The notes under the pieces are model-generated. The model had not been told where the DNA came from and made no database searches. It saw only the letters and a list, made by a program, of their open reading frames with translations. 64,000 bases of DNA, taken from the NCBI GenBank assembly GCA_030432695.1, contig JAUILN010000011.1, forward strand, positions 214,950 to 278,949, read 5' to 3'. Origin of the DNA: a bacterium. GTDB lineage: Bacteria > Planctomycetota > UBA1135 > UBA2386. Of this stretch, positions 58,615-64,000 are shown one piece after another (the stretch's first letter is position 1; each line of letters begins with the position of its first letter). The position numbers and the translations under genes were made by a program.

Positions 58615-59837
58615 CCCGACGACACACCCTCGCTCTCGCCGCTCTCCCGCTGCTCGCGGCCTGCTCCCGAGATCCCGCGCGCGGGACCGGCCTGGTGGGC
58701 ACCGAGCCCGGCCAGCTCCGCGTGGTCTGGACCGAGTCGCCGCAGACCGACGCGCTGGTCGCCTGGTCGACCGCCGAGGCGGGCACGACCCACGAGGTCC
58801 GCTGGGGCGCGACGTCGTCGGCCGACGATCCGACTGGGTATCCGCGCCGGCTCGTCGCCCAGGAGTCGGGAGCCTACGAGTCGCGCCTGCCGGAGGGTGA
58901 GCCGACCGGCTACTTCCACCACGCGCGACTGGACGGACTGGAGCCCTCGACGACCTACTGGTTCGTGGTCGCGAGTGACGACGCGGTGAGCCGCGAGTTC
59001 CACCTCGTGACCGCGCCCGCCGACGACCGGGTGTTCACGATCCTCTCGGGCAGCGACTCGCGCACCGACCGCCACGGCCGCCGCCGCATGAACCGGGAGC
59101 TGGCGCGGATGCTCGCCGAGGACGACGAAGTGATCGCGCTGTGGCACGGCGGTGACTACGAGTGGGACGGCAGTCTCTACGGCGACTTCAGCATCTGGCT
59201 GAACGACCACCAGCTCACGACCACCGACGCCGGCCGGGTCCTGCCGATCCTGCCCTGCCGCGGCAACCACGAGCAGCTCGGCATCCTCTACGACCAGGTC
59301 TTCGGCTTCCCGGGTGCCGGGACGCGGAAGAACTGGTACGCGACGCGGATCGGCACGCGGGTGGAGCTGATCACCCTCGACGACAACCAGCCGGCCGGCG
59401 GCGAGCAGCTCGGGTTCCTGCGCGAGACGTTGGAGAAGAGCCGCGAGGTGCCGTTCCACGTGGTCTCCTACCACCGACCGATCTACCCGTCGGTGAAGAA
59501 GCCATCGGACACGGCCCCGTTCTGGGCCCCGGTCTTCGACGAGTTCGGCGTGGAGCTGGTGCTGGAAAGCGACGGCCACACCCTGAAGCGCACGCTGCCG
59601 ATCGTCGGCGGCGCACCCGCGGCCGACGGTGCGGGGACCGTCTACCTCGGCGAGGGCGGCCTCGGCGTCCGCCAGCGCTCGCCGAGGACCGACCGCTGGT
59701 TCCTGCAGCCACCGGGCTTCGCGACCTCCGCGCGGCACATCTGGAAACTGCGCTTCACCGCGGACGCGATCGAGGCGCGTGCGGTGGGCGAAGGTGGCGA
59801 GGTCCTCGACCGCGCGGACATCGCACCTCTCCGATAA
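58611..59837 (+). CDS. Purple-acid-phosphatase-like lipoprotein
   Basis: A 408-residue protein. Leader MTRRHTLALAALPLLAACS has a lipobox (LAAC). Residues about 30-135 are a fibronectin-III-like domain (LRVVWTESPQTDALVAWST, ARLDGLEPSTTYWFVVASDD). Residues about 140-370 form a calcineurin-type metallophosphatase: FTILSGSDSRTDRHG (a variant first metal motif), ALWHGGDYEWDGS, CRGNHEQLG (GNHE), VSYHRPIY and ESDGHTLKR (the GHxH-type position, here GHTLK, which lacks the last His). It is probably an extracytoplasmic phosphatase, perhaps with altered metal use. It is the last gene of the operon and ends 19 bases before palindrome copy 2. Confidence 0.8.
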   Translation: MTRRHTLALAALPLLAACSRDPARGTGLVGTEPGQLRVVWTESPQTDALVAWSTAEAGTTHEVRWGATSSADDPTGYPRRLVAQESGAYESRLPEGEPTGYFHHARLDGLEPSTTYWFVVASDDAVSREFHLVTAPADDRVFTILSGSDSRTDRHGRRRMNRELARMLAEDDEVIALWHGGDYEWDGSLYGDFSIWLNDHQLTTTDAGRVLPILPCRGNHEQLGILYDQVFGFPGAGTRKNWYATRIGTRVELITLDDNQPAGGEQLGFLRETLEKSREVPFHVVSYHRPIYPSVKKPSDTAPFWAPVFDEFGVELVLESDGHTLKRTLPIVGGAPAADGAGTVYLGEGGLGVRQRSPRTDRWFLQPPGFATSARHIWKLRFTADAIEARAVGEGGEVLDRADIAPLR

Positions 59838-59856
59838 GGCTCCGCCACCCGCGTTT

Positions 59857-59891
59857 CTGTCGTAGTTGGTGCCAGGCACCAACTACGACAG
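59857..59891. repeat. GTGCC-N-GGCAC palindrome, copy 2 (between convergent genes)
   Basis: CTGTCGTAGTTGGTGCC and GGCACCAACTACGACAG flank a single A; the 17-base arms are perfectly complementary. It sits 19 bases after one stop and 35 bases before the convergent stop, where a bidirectional terminator would lie. There is no T-run, so it may instead be a mobile palindromic repeat. It is a near match to copy 3 in sequence and length. Confidence 0.8.
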
Positions 59892-59926
59892 ACTTTGCGA
59901 TGCAGTGGCTGTCGGGGGCTGCGGCT

Positions 59927-61957
59927 TCAGTCGCGGCGGAAGGGCGCGACGAACGGCGGGACGCCGCGGGTCGGTGAGGACTCGACTGCGGTGGCCCAGA
60001 CCTCGGGCGACTCCGTCGATGCCTCGGCGGGCGAAACGACCTCGCGGTAGTCGAGAGCCCCACCGATCGCGAGCCAGCGCGCGCCGTCGCGCTCGACGAC
60101 GACGTAGAGCCGGCGCGGCGCGGCGAGGCCGACCTGGACGGTGGCGACGGTTGCGCTGCCATCCTCATCGGCGATCTCGGCGACACGGGTGCCGTAGCGC
60201 GGTGCGGCTGGAGGCCAGCGCGATTCATCGCCCCTCAGGCCATGCAATGCCGCGAGCCGCCCGTCGAGTTGCTCGAACCACGCACGTGTGCCGACCTCGT
60301 TCGCGTGAATGCGTCGCACCACACCGCGGAGGTCGGCGACGCGAGCCCACTCCTCGCAGAACATTGCCAGGTCGACCAAGCCGCGCTGCGCAGCGAACGA
60401 TCCGCCGTAGCTGGCGAAGACCATCGCGCGCTCTTCGTCGGTCAGCGGCGTGTCGGGGTCGTCGCGAATGCGCCGGACGAGCCGAGTGAAGGGATCAGTC
60501 TTCGAGCCCCGCGCGTGGAGGTGGTTCCACATCCGGTGCCGGAACAACCGACCGGCCTCGAAGTTCTCGTCGGCGAACCGCGCCCGATCTCGCAGCTGCG
60601 CATCGTCGACCTGCAGCGCGTCGACGACGCACTTCGCCACGTCGCGCGCCAGCGCCGCCATCGCCCGGTAGTAGTCCGGGTAGGGCGCCACGAAGCCGGG
60701 TGGCGGAAGAGGCGGAGGTTCGGAGACGCTGGCCGAGAGGATCGTGACATGGATCTGCGACGCATGCACGCGCCGCAGCTCGGCCCACAGCGCGAGCTGG
60801 CTGGCACAGAGCCGCGCGCGCCAGGCGTCGGTCGCGAAGACGCCGGTCAGCCCCGACTGCGCGTGCAGGAGACCGGTGGCGCGCAGCGCGTCGCGGTAGG
60901 GGCCTTCGACGGGTGTGGCCGCACCCTCTCGCCCGAGGGCCACGAGCGCTTCACCCGCGAGTGAGCCACCGATCTCGCCCGCGCCCAGGGTCTCGTCGCA
61001 CGCCAACAGGAGCCTGCCCAGCGCGCAGCATTCCTCGGCGGCCTGGGAGGAGAGCTCCGGGCCAGGCAGGCTCTCGAAGAACGCCGCGTCCCAGGTGCGC
61101 ACCGGACCCACCAGGCGCCAGAGTCTGTCGTGATCCGTGCCTGGCACCGACTGCGACAGAAAACCGGTGAGGCGCGAGGTGATGTCCTCCCGCGCGGCCC
61201 GGGCATCGAGCAGCGACAGCGAGCGCAGGGCGCGTTGCCAGTCGGCGGCGAGCTCGGGGGTCTCGCCGAGGGCCTCGCGAATCCCCTCGAGTTCGCGTCG
61301 GTGCGCCGCGTCGGCACGATCCCAGCCGACTTGGGTCCACCACAGCCAGCCGGCGCGGAAGCGCGATGCGGCCGCGGGTCGGACGGTGTCCGCCAGCTCG
61401 ACGCGGCACCGCTCCAGCGCGGCCTCCAGCGCGCGTCGGTCGACGGATTCGTCTGCGATCAGCTGTGCCAACGCGCGATCGAGCGACTCTCCAGCTTCGC
61501 CGCGCAGCAACAGCGCCGCGAACTCGGCGAGCCGTTCGGTGCGGGTCCAGCCCTCGACCCGCGCGCGCTCCAGCAAGCCGCTCGAGAACCGCGCCAACGC
61601 CGGCTCCTGCACCTCCTCGATCAACGACTGCGCAGCCTGCAGAAGCTTCGCGTAGGCCGCGATCAGCTGATCCGGGCCCACGTAGATCGGCAGCTTCGCG
61701 TCGCGCAGCGGATCGAAGACGTAGCGCTGCGCCGGACCGGTCACCACGAAGTCGTGCTCGAGGAGCGCTGCGCGCGCCGCGTCGGAGCCTCGGAAGTGCT
61801 CGATGCCTCGGATCGACTCCTGCGCCATCGGCCCTATCGCGGCCGACAGCAGCAATACGAGCGCGACGCTACGTGAACGGGTCGTAGCCCCACGCGTCGG
61901 GGTCGTCAGGTCCCCGGCCCTCGTCGACCGCGTCGCCCTGTGGTCCGTCGTCATCAT
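59927..61957 (-). CDS. DUF3160-like exported protein
   Basis: A 676-residue protein. The signal segment is RSVALVLLLSAAIGPMAQES; only ATGs at 61957/61954 precede it in frame, so the start overlaps the end of the RbfA-like gene by about 86 bases. Typical DUF3160 features are present: LLEHDFVVTGPAQRYVFDPLRDAKLPIYVGPDQLIAAYAKLL near the N-terminus, PYPDYYRAMAALARDVAK and SYGGSFAAQRGLVDLAMFCEEW in the middle, and a C-terminal GGALDYREVVSP resembling the family's G-x-x-x-x-Y-x-E-F ending. Residues about 267-279 (SQSVPGTDHDRL) are encoded by palindrome copy 3, an apparent insertion. The biochemical function of the family is unknown. Confidence 0.78.
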   Translation of the reverse strand: MMTTDHRATRSTRAGDLTTPTRGATTRSRSVALVLLLSAAIGPMAQESIRGIEHFRGSDAARAALLEHDFVVTGPAQRYVFDPLRDAKLPIYVGPDQLIAAYAKLLQAAQSLIEEVQEPALARFSSGLLERARVEGWTRTERLAEFAALLLRGEAGESLDRALAQLIADESVDRRALEAALERCRVELADTVRPAAASRFRAGWLWWTQVGWDRADAAHRRELEGIREALGETPELAADWQRALRSLSLLDARAAREDITSRLTGFLSQSVPGTDHDRLWRLVGPVRTWDAAFFESLPGPELSSQAAEECCALGRLLLACDETLGAGEIGGSLAGEALVALGREGAATPVEGPYRDALRATGLLHAQSGLTGVFATDAWRARLCASQLALWAELRRVHASQIHVTILSASVSEPPPLPPPGFVAPYPDYYRAMAALARDVAKCVVDALQVDDAQLRDRARFADENFEAGRLFRHRMWNHLHARGSKTDPFTRLVRRIRDDPDTPLTDEERAMVFASYGGSFAAQRGLVDLAMFCEEWARVADLRGVVRRIHANEVGTRAWFEQLDGRLAALHGLRGDESRWPPAAPRYGTRVAEIADEDGSATVATVQVGLAAPRRLYVVVERDGARWLAIGGALDYREVVSPAEASTESPEVWATAVESSPTRGVPPFVAPFRRD
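61125..61159. repeat. GTGCC-N-GGCAC palindrome, copy 3 (inside a gene)
   Basis: CTGTCGTGATCCGTGCC and GGCACCGACTGCGACAG around one T, with four arm mismatches. It has the same 35-base length and outer CTGTCG/CGACAG ends as copy 2. It lies in frame within the DUF3160-like gene and is read as SQSVPGTDHDRL on the minus strand. Confidence 0.75.
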
Positions 61958-62339
61958 CGTTCGTCGCCCCCGGATCCCGCACTACCCAGAACGACAGTTC
62001 GGGTAACGCGCGCCGCGTCACGTCCTGCGCGATGCGGTCGACGATCAGGTTGCGCTGCGCCTCCAGCCGCGCGAGCACGTCCTCGCGACCGAGCTCCGTC
62101 CCCGGCGGGTGGACGATCAGCGTGACCAGCATCCGGTTGCCCGACGCCGGCTTCACCGACTCGACGCTGATGTTCTGCAGGACCTCGTCCTCGCACTCGC
62201 CGACCAGCGTCGCCTCGATCGAGCGACCGATCTGCGCCGCCAGCTGCGCGCGCTTGCGCTCGATGTGCCCCGGCGGCCCGCCGGATGCACCCGGTTGTCT
62301 GCGCCGCGGCCCGCCGCTCCGTCCACGACCCGCAGCCAT
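61869..62339 (-). CDS. RbfA-like ribosome-binding factor
   Basis: A 156-residue protein starting at the ATG at 62339, five bases after the upstream lipoprotein stop. After a basic N-terminus (AAGRGRSGGPRRRQPG), the core HIERKRAQLAAQIGRSIEATLVGECEDEVLQNISVESVKPASGNRMLVTLIV ... ARLEAQRNLIVDRIAQDVTRRALPELSFWVV follows the KH-like RbfA pattern: helix, strand with VxSVxxS, long helix and P-E-L-x-F strand. The C-terminus is an acidic tail (NDDDDGPQGDAVDEGRG). It is likely to act in 16S maturation of 30S subunits. The match is at the pattern level, and the typical LGFVTVT segment is diverged. Confidence 0.6.
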   Translation of the reverse strand: MAAGRGRSGGPRRRQPGASGGPPGHIERKRAQLAAQIGRSIEATLVGECEDEVLQNISVESVKPASGNRMLVTLIVHPPGTELGREDVLARLEAQRNLIVDRIAQDVTRRALPELSFWVVRDPGATNDDDDGPQGDAVDEGRGPDDPDAWGYDPFT

Positions 62340-62343
62340 CGCG

Positions 62344-62904
62344 TCAGCGCCCCTCCGCACCCGATCCAGCCGCCCGCTCTCCAGCGGCCTGCCCGCCCTC
62401 GCCCTCGCGATCTTCGAGCGGCACAGTCTCCTCTTCGGGATCCGCGTCCGGATCGGCCGGCTCGATCGGCTCCTCGAGCGGCTCGGAGTAGGCCGACGGA
62501 CCGAGCGGAGGTGCCTGCATGCGGACCTCGCGGCGGTCGAGGTCGTCTTCCACCCAGGCCCGGCGGAACGACCAGTCCAACGTGTCGAGCGGCGCCCCGA
62601 ACAGGAAGTGCCCCGCCCCGGCACCGATCGAGACCGGCAGGAACAGGAACTCGTCGCGGTCGTGGCCGAGCGGCTCGTCGGCCAGCAGCGAGATCGGCCA
62701 GGTGATCGGCAGGAGCACGATCGACGCGATGCCGCCGACCGCCCCGCCGACGATGCTGCCGACGTTGGCCGGCGCCGTTACCCATGCCGGTCGCCCCAGT
62801 TCGGGCGGAGGCGACTCCTCGCGGAGGTTCGCGGTCACCGCCGGGAACGAGCAGGAGGCGAGGCCTGCCAGGAGCAGCCCTACCAAGGATGGAGCAACGC
62901 GCAT
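62344..62904 (-). CDS. Lipoprotein with membrane-spanning glycine-rich segment
   Basis: A 186-residue protein. Leader MRVAPSLVGLLLAGLASCSF with lipobox LASC. Two hydrophobic patches follow (NVGSIVGGAVGGIASIVLLPITWPISLL and LFLPVSIGAGAGHFLFG), then DWSFRRAWVEDDLDRREVRMQ and a long acidic C-terminus (EPLEEPIEPADPDADPEEET). It resembles small planctomycete lipoproteins of unknown role. The RbfA-like gene follows after four bases. Confidence 0.7.
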   Translation of the reverse strand: MRVAPSLVGLLLAGLASCSFPAVTANLREESPPPELGRPAWVTAPANVGSIVGGAVGGIASIVLLPITWPISLLADEPLGHDRDEFLFLPVSIGAGAGHFLFGAPLDTLDWSFRRAWVEDDLDRREVRMQAPPLGPSAYSEPLEEPIEPADPDADPEEETVPLEDREGEGGQAAGERAAGSGAEGR

Positions 62905-62981
62905 CCCGGCATCCTAGCCACCCTCCGCAGGCCACGAGCAGGCTTTCCCGGGCCGCGGCAATCCCTCGTAAAGAGGAAAGT

Positions 62982-63010
62982 TTGAGGCCGTCCCGAGCCC
63001 TGGCTACGGT
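62982..63010 (+). promoter_or_regulatory. Candidate sigma70-type promoter for the UDP-glucose dehydrogenase gene
   Basis: TTGAGG (62982-62987) and TACGGT (63005-63010) are separated by 17 bases, following the only AT-rich patch in the gap. The ATG lies 105 bases downstream. The match is partial. Confidence 0.3.
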
Positions 63011-63115
63011 CTCGCGCCCTCCATCTCCGATCCATCCCCAGGAGCACCTGCGCCAGCCCCTCCCCCGTCCGACCCCATCGGGCGGACGGCCGGCGCCAGC
63101 CTCGTCTGACCTACC

Positions 63116-64000
63116 ATGAAGATTGCTGTCATCGGAACCGGCTACGTCGGCCTCGTCGTGGGAACCTGCTTCGCCGAGACCGGCAACAAGGTGACCTGCG
63201 TCGACGTCGACCAGAACAAGATCGACAAGCTCCGCAACGGCGAGGTGCCGATCTACGAGCCGGGCCTGGAGGAGCTGATCGGCCGCAACGTGGCCGAGGG
63301 CCGCCTGCACTTCGACACCGACGTCGCGGCTGCGGTCCGGGAGGCCAAGGTCTGCTTCATCGCCGTCGGCACCCCGCCCGACGAGGACGGCAGCGCCGAC
63401 CTCAAGTACGTCCTCGCGGTGGCCCGCTCGATCGGCGAGAACCTCAACGGCTTCAAGGTCGTCGTCACCAAGAGCACCGTGCCGGTCGGGACCAACAAGA
63501 AGGTCCGCGACGCGATCGTCGGCGTGGCCGGTGAGGACGCCCCGTTCGCGGTGGTCTCGAACCCCGAGTTCCTGAAGGAAGGGGCCGCGATCGACGACTT
63601 CATGAAGCCCGACCGCGTCGTCATCGGCACCGACAACGACAAGGCGAAGGAGATCATGCTCGAGCTCTATTCGCCCTACGTCCGCACCGGCAAGCCGATC
63701 CTGGTGATGGATCCGGCGTCGGCCGAGATGACCAAGTACGCCGCCAACTCGATGCTGGCGACCCGCATCTCGTTCATGAACGAGATGGCGCGGATCTGCG
63801 AGAAGGTCGGCGCCGACATCAACCACGTCCGCAAGGGCATCGGCACCGATTCGCGCATCGGCTTCCCGTTCCTGTTCGCCGGCGTCGGCTACGGTGGCTC
63901 GTGCTTCCCGAAGGACGTACGCGCACTGGTCCGCACCGCGGCCGAGCACGGCTACGAGACCAAGATCGTCAACGCCGTCGAAGCGGTGAACGAGGAGCAG
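63116..64000 (+). CDS. ugd: UDP-glucose 6-dehydrogenase, 3' partial
   Basis: The first 295 residues are in the window. MKIAVIGTGYVGLVVGTCFAETGNKVTCVDVD is the NAD-binding Rossmann start. VPIYEPGLEELI, FIAVGTPPDEDGSADL, VTKSTVPVGTNKKV and VVSNPEFLKEGAAIDDFMKPDRVVIG follow in the usual order. EMTKYAANSMLATRISFMNEMA precedes the active-site cysteine in GVGYGGSCFPKDVRAL. It oxidises UDP-glucose to UDP-glucuronate for capsule or exopolysaccharide precursors. The C-terminal UDP-binding domain lies beyond the window. A candidate promoter lies 105 bases upstream. Confidence 0.96.
   Translation, partial: MKIAVIGTGYVGLVVGTCFAETGNKVTCVDVDQNKIDKLRNGEVPIYEPGLEELIGRNVAEGRLHFDTDVAAAVREAKVCFIAVGTPPDEDGSADLKYVLAVARSIGENLNGFKVVVTKSTVPVGTNKKVRDAIVGVAGEDAPFAVVSNPEFLKEGAAIDDFMKPDRVVIGTDNDKAKEIMLELYSPYVRTGKPILVMDPASAEMTKYAANSMLATRISFMNEMARICEKVGADINHVRKGIGTDSRIGFPFLFAGVGYGGSCFPKDVRALVRTAAEHGYETKIVNAVEAVNEEQ

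Overview
This window is GC-rich, intron-free bacterial chromosome. Two tandem DUF1549/DUF1553 + DUF1501 pairs, a clade-typical ECF sigma factor fused to a long exported tail, ELWxxDGT and 'NPTGGDPDLQ' secreted proteins, a PEP-CTERM-like tail and many lipoproteins point to a Planctomycetota member. The style resembles the very GC-rich Saltatorellus/Engelhardtia-type marine lineages; this placement is inferred from gene content, not from a phylogeny. No rRNA, tRNA or CRISPR array was recognised.

Layout. 1-3.6 kb: DUF1553 gene (5' end outside the window) followed by a DUF1501 gene. 4.2-5.2 kb: internally deleted, frameshifted IS66-type element that keeps both ends. 5.5-8.4 kb: secreted beta-helix protein, a small cysteine-cluster protein and an integrase tail remnant. 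8.6-11.8 kb: second DUF1549/DUF1553 + DUF1501 pair on the minus strand, with overlapping stop and start. 12.2-25.4 kb: thioredoxin-tailed exported protein, DMP19-tailed membrane protein, large six-hairpin glycosidase-like protein, small membrane and DUF6435-like proteins, a cobalamin-binding protein with the Wx9EH signature of B12 photoreceptors, YceH-like protein, SGNH-like and ELWxxDGT secreted proteins, and two lipoproteins. 25.4-30.3 kb: secretin N-domain-like protein, BD-FAE-type esterase, a hypothetical protein, membrane protein and NUDIX protein.

30.4-44.3 kb is a signalling block. It contains a membrane-tethered ECF sigma factor on the minus strand. Then on the plus strand come a 1718-residue CheB-CheR-PAS-LOV-histidine kinase-REC-REC protein, a DUF2383-like helical protein, an NtrC-type sigma54 activator, a soluble histidine kinase and a GGDEF diguanylate cyclase with an I-site. 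The intact LOV cysteine motif and the separate Wx9EH cobalamin protein give two candidate photoreceptors about 14 kb apart.

44.4-64 kb: envelope lipoproteins, an orphan PEP-CTERM-like tail, a two-copy repeat secreted protein, CsbD, a methyltransferase, a 2756-residue VWA-TPR protein heading a three-gene overlapping operon that ends in a purple-acid-phosphatase-like lipoprotein, a DUF3160-like protein, an RbfA-like protein, a lipoprotein, and the start of UDP-glucose 6-dehydrogenase at the right edge. Three copies of a GTGCC-N-GGCAC-centred palindrome occur: one over a ribosome binding site, one between convergent genes, and one inside the DUF3160-like coding sequence.
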